From: Psychrobacter immobilis
GTDB taxonomy: Bacteria > Pseudomonadota > Gammaproteobacteria > Pseudomonadales > Moraxellaceae
DNA length: 64,000 nucleotides
Assembly: GCF_904846285.1 (NCBI RefSeq)
Contig: NZ_CAJHAD010000009.1
Span: 51,299 to 115,298, forward strand
Direction: 5' to 3'
The position numbers and the translations under genes are program-made. The notes beneath the pieces were generated by a model. The model saw nothing but the letters and a program-made list of their open reading frames with translations, ran no database searches and was not told the origin of the DNA. Shown piece after piece: positions 7,976 to 18,592 of the stretch (positions within the stretch are counted from its first letter, which is position 1; each line of letters starts with the position of its first letter).

Positions 7976-9475
7976 TTAAGTATTACCAAAAATGACCTTT
8001 TTACCCGTCTGTAATCCTGATATCAAATCTTTAATATTGTGAATATCTAAATTACTTTGCGCGCGCGTACAAGCGACATAGAGCAAACGCAGCTCTTCTG
8101 GGCTAATTTTTACCGCATTGGTGGTCACATCATAATAAAAATCATCATCGAGCTGTACTTTTCCCCATTCAAGCCCTTTTGCTTTATGAGCCGTTGAGAT
8201 GACATAATCAGCGTTTTCAATACTAGATAAACTATTCACGGCTTGGCTGAGCACATTAGTCCCATGATCATCGACTAATTTTACCAATGTTTTTAGGTCG
8301 CTGCCTTCATTGGTTTCAGAATATTCTTGTACATCACCCCAATTATAAAAATAGGCTAATTCGGGTACGCCATACGCTGATTTGCCATTTTTTAAATTTT
8401 CGGCTGCTTGACAGAATTTAAGCATACGCTCAGTATCTGCTTGCAGAGCAACTCTATGACCGAGCTTTAAGCCCGTTAGTAATTGCGACATAGCAGCAGC
8501 ATTAGTACGGCAGAGAATGGCATCTTTTTTACTATGCACCATACCTTTTTCGGTAGAAGACTGCTTATTAGGATTGCCTTTTAACGGTACTTCTTCCTGC
8601 AAGGCTTTGAGCAACGTATTAGCAATCTCGGCAATCGGTTCGCCAAAACGAAATGACTGCGTTAATAAAGTCTGCGGCAATGGCAGTTTTTTCATCGCAT
8701 TAACCGCCCCGCGCCACTCATAAATCTGCTGATGGGCATCGCCAACGTAAATGACTTGCCGCGGCTGCTGGGTCAAAATACCCATCATCAAGGGATCAGC
8801 ATCTTGCGCTTCATCAAATAAAATAAAATCTGCTGGAATACTAGGCTTCGATAGTGCCCAAAGTTTGAGATAAATATCATGCCCGATGCCAGCAGGATGG
8901 CGCGCATCAATCGACTGTAACCAGCGCTGCTCAACAGCAGGGTAGAGCATTTCACGCAGCTGTTCGGCATCAGAGTCATCGAGCCAGCTTGGAAATTCAA
9001 TATGTCTTGGCGCAGGATAACTTGCGTGTGTACTACAAAAATTGCTCACCGCATCACTCACGAATCGCGCTAGCCGTGCTGGCGTGAGAGTAATATATTT
9101 ATTAATCCCATCCATTTGCCGACGAACTTGTACCGGTTGTAAGCCCAAATCATCACCAAGACGCTTGGGTGAAAAACGCGGCAACGACAATTTGGCGGTA
9201 ATATCACGTGGTACATGACGATAGGCTAGTGAGTGAAAAGTACGACAATCGACGTGACCGGGGAATTTCTGCCGCGCATCATTGGCAATGGCTTTATTAA
9301 AGGCTAAATATAAGCCGCGGCCACGCAGACGCTCACCGATTAATTTAAGCGTTGTTGTTTTCCCTGCGCCCGCATAAGCGACCACTTTAAATGACTTATG
9401 ATCCATCGCCATATTTAGCGCGTTCAGCTGCTCATCAGTGGGATCGCTCATATAAGCTGGCATAGATGCGGACAT
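7976..9475 (-). CDS. UvrD/Rep-like superfamily 1 helicase (FBH1-like)
   Basis: A 499-residue SF1A DNA helicase with a complete motif set: Walker A GAGKTT (about 35-41), motif Ia region TFHSLAYRH, Walker B DEAQD (221-225), motif III GDAHQQIYEWRGA, motif IV QSFRF, motif V TAHKAKGLEW (about 430) and motif VI YVACTRA (about 465). It is much shorter than UvrD or Rep (about 700 residues) and lacks the large 2B insertion. The motif III wording and compact size resemble the helicase core of FBH1-type proteins and their bacterial relatives. It is therefore an ATP-dependent 3'-5' translocase of unknown pathway. The start has AGGTAGC upstream. It is isolated: 61 bp before dusC on the same strand and far from tatC. 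Confidence 0.82.
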   Translation of the reverse strand: MSASMPAYMSDPTDEQLNALNMAMDHKSFKVVAYAGAGKTTTLKLIGERLRGRGLYLAFNKAIANDARQKFPGHVDCRTFHSLAYRHVPRDITAKLSLPRFSPKRLGDDLGLQPVQVRRQMDGINKYITLTPARLARFVSDAVSNFCSTHASYPAPRHIEFPSWLDDSDAEQLREMLYPAVEQRWLQSIDARHPAGIGHDIYLKLWALSKPSIPADFILFDEAQDADPLMMGILTQQPRQVIYVGDAHQQIYEWRGAVNAMKKLPLPQTLLTQSFRFGEPIAEIANTLLKALQEEVPLKGNPNKQSSTEKGMVHSKKDAILCRTNAAAMSQLLTGLKLGHRVALQADTERMLKFCQAAENLKNGKSAYGVPELAYFYNWGDVQEYSETNEGSDLKTLVKLVDDHGTNVLSQAVNSLSSIENADYVISTAHKAKGLEWGKVQLDDDFYYDVTTNAVKISPEELRLLYVACTRAQSNLDIHNIKDLISGLQTGKKVIFGNT

Positions 9476-9700
9476 AATAAAGCTACCTAAAATACTAGAA
9501 TGGGGGCAAAAATAACGGGGGTAAAAAAAGCCACTGCATAGACAATGGCTGATTAGTCATGATGACGATGCTGGTTGCAAAATACTTGCAATCACACAGA
9601 ACAAAATAAAAATTCTAATAGAAAGTAAAGGCAAAATAAGAAGGTTATATTAACAGATTAGACATTGGCTGTTTTTTGAATAAGTGCCTGATAAGTAGAG

Positions 9701-10567
9701 CTATTCTTTCTTCAATCCTGCATCGTTTGTCAAATCAAGGCTACGCTCTTCTTTAATCAAGATTTTCGCTAAAAATAATCCCAGCTCAAACAACAACCAC
9801 ATCGGGATGGCGAGCATCAACATCGACACGCCATCAGGTGGTGTAACGATTGCAGCGACGGCAAAACAGCCAACGATAATATAACGGCGTTTCTCTTCTA
9901 AGCTCTGAATGGAGACGACACCCGCCAATATCAATAGTAAAGTGACAACCGGAATCTCAAATGTCAGCCCAAATACCATAAAGAGTTTGAGGGCAAAACT
10001 TAAATAACTGTCGATATCTGTCATTGGCAAGACGTTCTGCGGCGCAAACATGATAAAGAACTTTAAAACGCCTTTAAGTACAATAAAATAAGAGAAAGCC
10101 ACGCCTGCATAAAATAAAAATATGGAAGACATCAGTACAGGAATAGCGACTTTCTTCTCTTTTTTATATAACCCAGGTGCCACAAACGACCAAATTTGAT
10201 ACAAGATATACGGCATGGCAAAAAAGGCCGCGACAAATATCGTTAAGCGTATCGGTGCCATAAAGTTAGAAGTGATATCAGTCGCAATCATCGTCGAATT
10301 GGCGGGCAACTGGGCAACCAAGGGGTCGGATAAAAAATCATAAAGCTCGCGTGAAAATCCGACCAAGGCTAAAAATATCACCAATACCGCGACGCATATC
10401 TTAATCAGATGCCGACGCAACTCAATCAAATGCTCGGTAATCGGCATATCGCCCAGTGAGCTTAAGATATCATCAGAGTTCTCATTATCAATGGCCTCTG
10501 GTGCTGCATTGCTCTCTGTATCCATTACTTTTTCTTGACGGCTTTTTTTACGTTTAAATAAACCCAC
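9701..10567 (-). CDS. tatC: Sec-independent protein translocase TatC
   Basis: The main receptor of the twin-arginine translocase, a six-helix inner-membrane protein that binds RR signal peptides with TatB. Seen: the family opening ITEHLIELRRHLIK, the PYILYQIWSFVAPGLYKKEKK segment, FEIPVVTLLL and six hydrophobic spans. The start is a GTG whose first base is the last base of the tatB stop (TAGTG), implying translational coupling. A roughly 35-residue charged cytosolic N-terminal extension precedes the conserved region, which is longer than in E. coli. Last gene of hisIE-tatA-tatB-tatC. Confidence 0.96.
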   Translation of the reverse strand: MGLFKRKKSRQEKVMDTESNAAPEAIDNENSDDILSSLGDMPITEHLIELRRHLIKICVAVLVIFLALVGFSRELYDFLSDPLVAQLPANSTMIATDITSNFMAPIRLTIFVAAFFAMPYILYQIWSFVAPGLYKKEKKVAIPVLMSSIFLFYAGVAFSYFIVLKGVLKFFIMFAPQNVLPMTDIDSYLSFALKLFMVFGLTFEIPVVTLLLILAGVVSIQSLEEKRRYIIVGCFAVAAIVTPPDGVSMLMLAIPMWLLFELGLFLAKILIKEERSLDLTNDAGLKKE

Positions 10568-11277
10568 TACTCAATCTCCTGCTTATTAACAGAAGCCTGT
10601 TTATGTAAAGGATTCTCTAAACGGTTGATAGCGCTGTTTAATAAAATGTCGGCTTTATAATTGGGTAAATAGGGCGGTTGCGGCAAACGTCGCGCTTTAT
10701 CGTAAGCGCCAAGACGGAACCACATATTTTCCCATGGTCTAGTTGTGACGGTTTGAATCACTTGTTTGGCATTGTGACTACAGTCAGTTTTTAGACTATC
10801 GTCATTATCTTGAGCCGCTGACTCTGCTTGCTCAGACTCTTCTGACTTTTTATCTGCCCCATAACTGTCATAGGTATAATCAAACTCTTTTGGTGTCGCT
10901 AATGAATGATCGCGTCTTTCATTGTCACCGTTATCGTTTTTGATATCTACTTCAGTGTCCTTCACGTGATGCGCTGCTTTTAGATGCTGGTTTTGCGAGG
11001 ATTCAAACTGTTGCATACTGCCGCGCATCTCTGCCATCTCACGACGCATTTCTGCTTCAGTTTGGCGAATTTTGGCCAGCTCTTTTTGCATCAGTTGGCG
11101 CGTTTCAGCTAAGTCAAGCTCCGCTTCGATTTCAGATTGTAAGGTAGAAACCGTGCGGCGAATTTTGGCATACCATTGCCCAGCGGTACGCGCCGCTTGG
11201 GGCAGCTTTTCTGGCCCCAAGATGATTAAGGCAATGACGCCAAAAAGCAATAATTCAGAAAACCCGATATCAAACAT
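10567..11277 (-). CDS. tatB: Sec-independent protein translocase TatB
   Basis: TatB forms the RR-signal receptor with TatC. The N-terminus MFDIGFSELLLFGVIALIILGPEKLP is diagnostic (membrane helix, hinge at GPEKLP, then amphipathic helix). After a coiled-coil-like acidic/Gln region (about 60-95) comes a long, low-complexity, charged tail to residue 236, longer than the usual 170. The tail ends with a conserved-looking RLPQPPYLPNYKADILLNSA region. The gene lies 26 bp downstream of tatA and overlaps tatC by one base. Confidence 0.95.
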   Translation of the reverse strand: MFDIGFSELLLFGVIALIILGPEKLPQAARTAGQWYAKIRRTVSTLQSEIEAELDLAETRQLMQKELAKIRQTEAEMRREMAEMRGSMQQFESSQNQHLKAAHHVKDTEVDIKNDNGDNERRDHSLATPKEFDYTYDSYGADKKSEESEQAESAAQDNDDSLKTDCSHNAKQVIQTVTTRPWENMWFRLGAYDKARRLPQPPYLPNYKADILLNSAINRLENPLHKQASVNKQEIE

Positions 11278-11303
11278 AATGTTCCGATGTCACTGTCTAA
11301 ATG

Positions 11304-11546
11304 CTATATATTATGCTTGTCATCAACCTTAGTGGTTGTTGGGCGCTCTTCAGGGTGTGCAGTGCCATCATGGTCGAGCACCACCTGCTTTTTGGCATGT
11401 TCAGTATTTTCGTCTTTGACGGCTTCTTTAAAACCTTTGACCGCACCGCCCAAATCTTTACCGGCATTTCTAAGCTTAGAGGTGCCAAATACGACAACCA
11501 CCACCACCAATAAAATCAGCCAATGCGTAATGGAAAAACTGCCCAT
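11304..11546 (-). CDS. tatA: Sec-independent protein translocase TatA
   Basis: TatA oligomerises to form the transport pathway of the Tat system. The 80-residue protein has an N-terminal hydrophobic helix ([16 protein letters not shown]), the FG-T-S-K-L-R-N hinge and the amphipathic helix [17 protein letters not shown], exactly the TatA pattern, plus a polar tail. First tat gene after hisIE (189-bp gap). Confidence 0.95.
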   Translation of the reverse strand: MGSFSITHWLILLVVVVVVFGTSKLRNAGKDLGGAVKGFKEAVKDENTEHAKKQVVLDHDGTAHPEERPTTTKVDDKHNI

Positions 11547-11622
11547 AATGCTATCCTTTTGTCTTGGTTTTCAGTCTTTATAGGAATACGTTGAGTGTAT
11601 AGAATATTGCTGTCGTACACAA

Positions 11623-11638
11623 AAGCTATCGATAGCTT
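11623..11638. promoter_or_regulatory. Perfect 16-bp palindrome between hisIE and tatA
   Basis: AAGCTATC followed directly by GATAGCTT is a perfect palindrome 77 bp upstream of tatA. A fragment of it, AAAAGCTATCG, recurs at the hisIE stop (about 11731). It could be an operator; no regulator is recognised. Confidence 0.35.
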
Positions 11639-11735
11639 ATGCGAATTAACACGTCACTATATTATAACCTGCTGTTATGACAAAAAGGTGAAAGCAACAA
11701 TAATCAAACAGGGTAATGGCTTATCTTATAAAAAG

Positions 11736-12587
11736 CTATCGCGCGGCTTTTTCATCAATACCTGAGAGACCAAAGCGTCGACCCAGCTCATTTAATACCG
11801 CATCTGACTCGATATCGAACCAAGCCAAACCCACTAAGGTATGAAACCAGACATCTGCTACTTCATAGATAAGTTCATGACGCGCTTCGTCATATTGGGT
11901 TTTATCAGTGCTTTCATTGCAATTGGCAAAGTCTTTAGCAGCGATAATGCTCTCTGTACTTTCTTCGCCAACTTTTTCTAATATTTTGTTGAGACCTTTG
12001 GCGTATAAGCTTGCCACATACGAGCTGTCAGCATCTGCATGCTTACGCTCGGCCAATACTTTATCTAGCTGCTGCAAAATAGAACAAGTGGTAGCAAGGC
12101 TGTTATTTTGATGGGTGTGTGAATGGTCTATATTTTGAGACGGTGCTTCAATAATTTCAGGCGTGGTTTTTGCAGCAGCATTTGTATGATAAATCTCTGC
12201 AGGATCTTTTAATACTTTATCGACCGTTTGCCACTCAGGCGTTTGCCCTGATAAATCTAAACGTTGATAAAAACAAGATTCGCGACCAGTATGACAAGCA
12301 ATACCGCCGGCTTGAGTGACGCTGAGCACAATCACATCGGCGTCACAATCCAGCCGAATATCATGTACGCGCTGGGTATGTCCTGATGATTCGCCCTTAT
12401 GCCATAACTTGCCACGTGAACGCGAAAAATATACCGCCGTCTGCGATTGCGCGGTTAATTGTAAGGATTCGGCGTTCATCCACGCCATCATCAAAATACG
12501 CCCTGACTCATGATCTTGCGCAATTGCAGGAATCAAACCATCAGCGTTAAAATTTACGGCAGCCAGCCAAGCAGGTAAAGTCATCAT
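11736..12587 (-). CDS. hisI: Bifunctional phosphoribosyl-AMP cyclohydrolase / phosphoribosyl-ATP pyrophosphatase
   Basis: HisIE catalyses steps 2 and 3 of histidine biosynthesis in the cytosol. The HisI half (about 1-125) shows [28 protein letters not shown], the metal-binding DCDAD triad, and the zinc cysteines in [11 protein letters not shown]. The HisE half (about 170-283) shows [15 protein letters not shown], [12 protein letters not shown] and [14 protein letters not shown] roughly 45-residue poorly conserved, His/Asn-rich linker joins them, making the protein longer (283) than E. coli HisIE (203). It precedes tatABC on the same strand, a synteny common in proteobacteria. Confidence 0.95.
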   Translation of the reverse strand: MMTLPAWLAAVNFNADGLIPAIAQDHESGRILMMAWMNAESLQLTAQSQTAVYFSRSRGKLWHKGESSGHTQRVHDIRLDCDADVIVLSVTQAGGIACHTGRESCFYQRLDLSGQTPEWQTVDKVLKDPAEIYHTNAAAKTTPEIIEAPSQNIDHSHTHQNNSLATTCSILQQLDKVLAERKHADADSSYVASLYAKGLNKILEKVGEESTESIIAAKDFANCNESTDKTQYDEARHELIYEVADVWFHTLVGLAWFDIESDAVLNELGRRFGLSGIDEKAAR

Positions 12588-13126
12588 CTATCGTCTTATA
12601 AGTAGAAAGTAAATATTAATAAAAAATAATTAGTAATAAAAAATAGGTTTTAATATAAGGAAGCTCATTAAGCGCCATTTAGACTATCTATCGTTTATGA
12701 AAGCGCTTTATCAGTGTCCACTCTCTACTTAAACACAGCTTAGGCTGACATTCAATACGTTAAAGCAGTAAATAAAGCACAATTATATTTGAGCGGAATT
12801 TTGATACAATCATAATTGTAAATAAGACTCCGCTAACCTTAGTCTTATTAAGTCTATATAGCTTACCTTCTATCTTTAAGCTTGTGTTTTGAATGGCTAA
12901 TGATCAAGGTTTAACCGCTTAAAATAAGTGCGATAGTATTTGTGATTAGAAAGAACAACATACGATAAACGCGACCAAAACTTTCCTTGGCAAAACTGCG
13001 CATGATCTGTTAAAATAGCGCCTCCCACCTCGAGGCAAATAGAGGTTTAGTGCTTGTTTTCACAGCCACTATTCGTTTTTACTATTTGACGACCAGGTTC
13101 TATCAAAGACAAAGAGGCAAATCATC
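12588..13126. other. Intergenic region upstream of rpmI with inverted repeats
   Basis: 539 bp. It contains a 6-4-6 palindrome TACAAT-CATA-ATTGTA (12805-12820) directly followed by a perfect 9-bp stem AATAAGACT / AGTCTTATT (12821-12829 and 12841-12849). A promoter candidate and a small CCTC/GAGG hairpin lie just before rpmI. infC, which usually precedes rpmI, is not here. Confidence 0.6.
12987..13016 (+). promoter_or_regulatory. Putative sigma70 promoter of rpmI-rplT
   Basis: TTGGCA, an 18-bp spacer and TAAAAT, about 110 bp upstream of the rpmI start. It would explain how the pair is expressed without an upstream infC. Confidence 0.45.
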
Positions 13127-13324
13127 ATGAAAGTTAAGATGAAAACCAGAAGCGGTGCCGCTAAACGCTTCAAAAAAACAGCGAACGGCTTTAAGCGTAA
13201 GCAAGCATTCAAAAGCCATATCTTGACCAAGAAATCAGCTAAGCGTATTCGCCAGTTGCGCGGTCTGAAGATGGTGGACAAGTCTGACGAAGCAGCAGTT
13301 CGTCGTATGTGCCCATACATCTAA
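13127..13324 (+). CDS. rpmI: 50S ribosomal protein L35
   Basis: A 65-residue basic protein of the large ribosomal subunit. [18 protein letters not shown] at the N-terminus and the KRIRQLRG stretch near the C-terminus are diagnostic. The length is standard. An AAGAGGC ribosome binding site lies a few bases upstream. rplT follows after 158 bp. The normal upstream partner infC is missing. Confidence 0.97.
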   Translation: MKVKMKTRSGAAKRFKKTANGFKRKQAFKSHILTKKSAKRIRQLRGLKMVDKSDEAAVRRMCPYI

Positions 13325-13482
13325 TAGGCTATCGTCATTTATCTTTAATTAAGCGCTGTTTAATTAATAGCTACTGAATTAAAAATACCTGACTTTGCAA
13401 TCTGATAACGATGTCTGTTATTCAACTATTTAATGACATCGTGACTCGCTTAACAGTAATTAAAGAAATCTTGGAGTAATTT

Positions 13483-13839
13483 ATGGCCCGTGTAAAACGT
13501 GGTGTACAGGCGAATCGTCGTCACAAAAAAATCCTAAAACGCGCAAAAGGCTACTACGGTGCCCGTTCACGTGTTTACCGCGTAGCGGTACAAGCAGTGA
13601 CCAAAGCTGGTCAGTATGCTTATCGTGACCGTCGCAACAAAAAACGTACTTTCCGTCGTCTTTGGATTGCACGTATCAATGCTGGTGCACGCTTAAACGG
13701 CTTAAGCTATAGCCGCTTTATTAATGGCATGAAAAAAGCTAACATTGCAATCGATCGTCGCGTACTTGCTGACATCGCTATGCATGATGCAGCGACTTTC
13801 ACAGCATTGGTTGAAAAAGCAAAAGCGGAACTAGCATAA
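13483..13839 (+). CDS. rplT: 50S ribosomal protein L20
   Basis: A 118-residue basic assembly protein of the large subunit that binds 23S rRNA; in E. coli it also represses its own operon. Seen: [19 protein letters not shown], the [14 protein letters not shown] segment and [15 protein letters not shown], all typical. The ribosome binding site is TTGGAG. A strong terminator at about 13956-13982 separates it from pheST. Confidence 0.97.
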   Translation: MARVKRGVQANRRHKKILKRAKGYYGARSRVYRVAVQAVTKAGQYAYRDRRNKKRTFRRLWIARINAGARLNGLSYSRFINGMKKANIAIDRRVLADIAMHDAATFTALVEKAKAELA

Positions 13840-13953
13840 ATATTAGCCATTCTTTAGGTACGCTGCTTGTTAAGTGCTTATTTATAAGTAATTTTTTCTA
13901 AGCGATTATCTATATGGATAGGGATAATATTGATTAATAGGTCGATATTAATA

Positions 13954-13982
13954 AAAGCTACCGCTGGTCGGTGGCTTTTTTT
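13954..13982 (+). terminator. Intrinsic terminator after rplT
   Basis: The stem AGCTACCG / CGGTGGCT (one G-U pair, 5-nt loop) is followed by seven T residues. Confidence 0.85.
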
Positions 13983-14076
13983 ATATAACATTGTCTGATA
14001 ATTTATTGTTTAGCGCTATAATCACATACCCTTTTATAAAACAGCATTTATTGCTGTCTAAACTATCGTCGTCTAA

Positions 14077-15264
<1,188 letters not shown>

Positions 15265-15368
15265 AGTGTTCTTTGTTTATATAAAAAGTGCTCCTTGTTA
15301 ATACAACAAGTTAATTTGCCAAGCTTTAATCCAAAATCTTTATTATAAAATTCTGATCCGAGATATTT

Positions 15369-17774
15369 ATGAAAATTAGCGAACAGTGGCTACGTCAATG
15401 GGTAAATCCCAACAATAGCAGTGAGCAATTGGCTGAACAATTAACCATGGCAGGACTAGAGATTGATGATCGCTTTGCAGTCGCCCGCGCCTTTAGCGGA
15501 GTGGTGGTTGGTGAAGTTATCAGCGTCGAGCAGCATCCAGATGCCGACAAATTACGCGTGACTCAGGTTAATATTGGTGCAGCTGAGCCATTACAAATTG
15601 TTTGCGGTGCACCCAATGTCACTGTCGGTATGAAAGCGCCGGTTGCGACCGTTGGTGCCGTTTTACCGTCTGATAATGAAGCGGGTTTTGAAATTAAAAA
15701 TGGTAACCTACGTGGTGTCGACTCTAACGGTATGCTCTGCGGTGCGTCTGAAATTGACTTAACCGATAGCATCGATGGTCTGCTTGAGTTGCCAGCTGAT
15801 GCGCCGATTGGCATGGATATTCGTGAGTATTTGGGTTTAGACAATCAAATCTTAGATATCTCTATTACCCCAAACCGTGGTGATTGCTTTAGCGTACGCG
15901 GAATTGCGCGCGAAATTTCAGTCATTAACGATTTACCAATGCAGCCGCCTGAGATTCCTACCAACGTAGCGGTGACGGATGACGGCGCAACTCTTGCTGT
16001 CACCGTTAGTGCAGTTGAGGCGTGCCCACGTTATTTATTACAGTCGATTAGCAATATTGATCGTAGCATCGATACCCCAAAGTGGATGCAAGATGCATTA
16101 GTGCAGTCAGGGTTACGCTCGCACAACTTTTTGGTAGATGTAACCAACTACGTGTTGATGGAGCTGGGTCAACCGCTACATGCGTTTGATGCTGATACCA
16201 TCGATGGCGATATCGTGGTGCGTTTGGCACAGCCTGAAGAAAGCATTACTTTGCTTAATGAGCAAACCATTACTTTAACCGGTGATGAATTGGTCATTGC
16301 TGATGATAAAGGCGCGCTTGCACTTGCTGGTATCATGGGCGGTCAACGTAGCAGTGTCACCGATAGTACCACCAATATTGTGTTAGAGAGTGCCTTCTTT
16401 AATCAGTTAGCTATTGCTGCACGCGCACGCCGTTTTGGTCTGCATACGGATGCCTCACAACGTTTCGAGCGTGGGGTAGACTTTGAATTACCAGAGCTAG
16501 CACTGGCACGCGCTTGTGATTTGATTACTAGCGTTACTGGTGGTCAAGCGGGGCAAATAGTGAAAGCGGAAAGTATTAAGCATCTACCGGCACGTGCGCC
16601 TATTACCTTGCCAATCACTAAAGTTCGTGATGTCATCGGTATCGAGATTGAGCCAGCAGTGATGGTACGTATTTTGACTCAATTAGGCTTTGAGGTCGAT
16701 CAGCAAGCAGATAGCCTGCTTTGCACGCCGCCATCATATCGTTTTGATATGAGTATCAAAGAAGATTTGATTGAAGAGATTGCCCGTATTTATGGTTATG
16801 ATAATATTCCAAGCGTATTGCCGCATTTGCAAGTCAGTATGGATTATGACGATACGGCGGACCTGACTCACCAAATGAAGCTGGCGCTGGTCGATAACGG
16901 TTATATGGAAGCGATTAGCTTTAGCTTTAGTGATGCAAAAATAGAAGCTCTGCTAGATGACAAAGCGCTAGGAGAAGTCCTTGCATTGGCCAATCCTATC
17001 TCTAGCGACTTGGCAGTAATGCGCCGTACTTTGCTGTCAAGCTTATTGCCTTGTGTACAATATAACTTAAATCGTCAGCAGCCGCGTGTGCGTTTCTTCG
17101 AAACGGGTCTTAGCTTTGTTGGTCAAAGTATTAGCGAATTGGTGCAAACACCAAGTATTGCTTTGGTCGCAGTCGGCGATGTCTGGGAGGAGCAATCGTA
17201 TCAAAACCGTGCGTTAGACTTTTATGATCTTAAGCATGATATTGAACAGTTATTACCTACGCAAGTGGATAGCGCCCGTATTCGCTATGAGCGTAGCGCG
17301 CTTGCCTTCTTGCATCCTGGTCAAAGCGCTAAGCTCTATATTGATGACCAGTATGTCGGTTGGTTGGGTCAATTGCATCCTAATACGGCCAAGCAGTTAG
17401 ATTTGCCAGCTACTTGGGTGGCTCAATTAGCACTTGCGCCGCTACTGACTCTTGTACGTGAGCAGCATGCCATCACCACCCCAAGCAAATTCCCGCAAGT
17501 ACGTCGTGATATTGCCATCTTAGTCGATAGCGATATTAGCTTACAGACTTTGCAGTCGACGATACGCGCGGTAGCTGGTGAACTATTGACAGATTTATGG
17601 CTATTTGATGTTTATCAAGGTGATAAAGTGCCAACCGGTCAGCGTTCATTGGCTTTTGCTTTGATATGGCAGGACAGAACGCAGACACTATCTGATGAAG
17701 CGGTAAAAGCAGCAACCGATAAGGTAGTGCAAGCACTAACCGAACAGCACGCTGCCCAGTTGCGTGACAGCTAA
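15369..17774 (+). CDS. pheT: Phenylalanyl-tRNA synthetase beta subunit
   Basis: PheT carries tRNA recognition and editing functions of PheRS. The order is complete over 801 residues: N-terminal MKISEQWLRQWV, EMAP/OB-fold tRNA-binding domain (about 40-150, with QHPDADKLRVTQV and GAPNV), B3/B4 editing domain (about 210-390, with LVDVTNYVLMELGQPLHAFD), B5 (about 405-475), the catalytic-like core (about 490-690) and the C-terminal anticodon-binding FDX-ACB domain (PQVRRDIAILVD to LRDS). The length is standard. ihfA follows after a 237-bp gap that holds a perfect hairpin and a possible internal promoter. Confidence 0.97.
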   Translation: MKISEQWLRQWVNPNNSSEQLAEQLTMAGLEIDDRFAVARAFSGVVVGEVISVEQHPDADKLRVTQVNIGAAEPLQIVCGAPNVTVGMKAPVATVGAVLPSDNEAGFEIKNGNLRGVDSNGMLCGASEIDLTDSIDGLLELPADAPIGMDIREYLGLDNQILDISITPNRGDCFSVRGIAREISVINDLPMQPPEIPTNVAVTDDGATLAVTVSAVEACPRYLLQSISNIDRSIDTPKWMQDALVQSGLRSHNFLVDVTNYVLMELGQPLHAFDADTIDGDIVVRLAQPEESITLLNEQTITLTGDELVIADDKGALALAGIMGGQRSSVTDSTTNIVLESAFFNQLAIAARARRFGLHTDASQRFERGVDFELPELALARACDLITSVTGGQAGQIVKAESIKHLPARAPITLPITKVRDVIGIEIEPAVMVRILTQLGFEVDQQADSLLCTPPSYRFDMSIKEDLIEEIARIYGYDNIPSVLPHLQVSMDYDDTADLTHQMKLALVDNGYMEAISFSFSDAKIEALLDDKALGEVLALANPISSDLAVMRRTLLSSLLPCVQYNLNRQQPRVRFFETGLSFVGQSISELVQTPSIALVAVGDVWEEQSYQNRALDFYDLKHDIEQLLPTQVDSARIRYERSALAFLHPGQSAKLYIDDQYVGWLGQLHPNTAKQLDLPATWVAQLALAPLLTLVREQHAITTPSKFPQVRRDIAILVDSDISLQTLQSTIRAVAGELLTDLWLFDVYQGDKVPTGQRSLAFALIWQDRTQTLSDEAVKAATDKVVQALTEQHAAQLRDS

Positions 17775-17801
17775 TATCTAATCATAAAAATATAAGATTC
17801 T

Positions 17802-17830
17802 CCATAGCCTCCTGATAGGTGAGGCTATGG
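17802..17830 (+). terminator. Perfect hairpin without T-run between pheT and ihfA
   Basis: CCATAGCCTC and GAGGCTATGG make a perfect 10-bp stem with a 9-nt loop, 27 bp after the pheT stop. No T-run follows, so it may stabilise the pheST transcript 3' end or work with Rho rather than being an intrinsic terminator. Confidence 0.5.
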
Positions 17831-17913
17831 CGCTTTGCTATTGGTAAAAAAACATAACTAATAGAGATTTTTATACATAAATTACGTTAAGTGGTTATTA
17901 ATAAAGGATTTTA

Positions 17914-17942
17914 TTAAAATGACGGTAAAAAACCTTTATAAT
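17914..17942 (+). promoter_or_regulatory. Possible ihfA promoter
   Basis: A consensus TATAAT at 17937-17942 preceded, at 17 bp, by a weak TTAAAA -35, 69 bp before the ihfA start. In E. coli ihfA also has its own promoter inside the pheST region. Confidence 0.35.
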
Positions 17943-18011
17943 AGCTAACATTAATCTTCATACCGCTAAACCATGATATTCGACATCACGACATAGCATA
18001 GGAGTCGTACT

Positions 18012-18311
18012 GTGAGCACCTTAACCAAATCTGACATGATTGAGCATTTGATGAGTCATCTGAATCTGACACGTCAAGAAGGCCGCTGTTTAGTGGAGAA
18101 CTTTTTTGATGAGTTGTCAGAGAGTTTGATTGATGGCAAAGAGGTCAAGCTTTCAGGCTTTGGCAACTTCGAGCTTAAAGATAAAAACAGCCGTCCCGGT
18201 CGTAACCCAAAGACAGGTGAGCCTGTTGCAGTATCGGCACGCCGCGTCGTCACCTTTAAAACCGGTCAAAAATTTCGTCAGCAGGTGGATGAGCGCTTAT
18301 TTGATGAGTAA
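18012..18311 (+). CDS. ihfA: Integration host factor subunit alpha
   Basis: IhfA pairs with IhfB to make the DNA-bending nucleoid protein IHF. The 99-residue sequence has the HU/IHF fold, the signature [22 protein letters not shown] with the intercalating-proline arm (RNPKTGE), and [13 protein letters not shown]. The start is GTG 18012, preceded by GGAG at a good distance. The pheST-ihfA order is conserved in gammaproteobacteria. A terminator follows at 18351-18389. Confidence 0.96.
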   Translation: MSTLTKSDMIEHLMSHLNLTRQEGRCLVENFFDELSESLIDGKEVKLSGFGNFELKDKNSRPGRNPKTGEPVAVSARRVVTFKTGQKFRQQVDERLFDE

Positions 18312-18350
18312 GCTTTGCTAATAGGTTTTGTTAATAGGTTATTTCTGTTG

Positions 18351-18389
18351 AGCCAATAGCGATGATTAAAGTCATCTTATTGGCTTTTT
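18351..18389 (+). terminator. Intrinsic terminator after ihfA
   Basis: AGCCAATA / TATTGGCT outer stem with an inner GATGA / TCATC stem, followed by TTTTT. Confidence 0.8.
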
Positions 18390-18530
18390 AGATTTATAAA
18401 GCCAATGAATTAATAGATAGGGTAATGAATACTATCCGGCTATTTTAGCGCCATAGCTTAACGTATTTTTTACCTATTCCCTTTTTCGCCTAAACTTTTA
18501 AAAGCTTATAGAATCCTAAATAGCAGACAT

Positions 18531-18560
18531 AAAAAAAGAGAGCCTAGGCTCTCTTTTTTT
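18531..18560. terminator. Bidirectional terminator after the acidic lipoprotein gene
   Basis: AAAAAAAGAGAGCC and GGCTCTCTTTTTTT are perfectly complementary with a TA centre. The gene it mainly serves lies on the minus strand. Confidence 0.85.
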
Positions 18561-18592
18561 ACTACAGTACTTTTTATTATGAAAAATAAAAA

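Noticed and set aside
11287..11583. Plus-strand ORFs over tatA
   Set aside because: They are antisense to a secure tatA and read as Cys/Ser-rich shadow translation.
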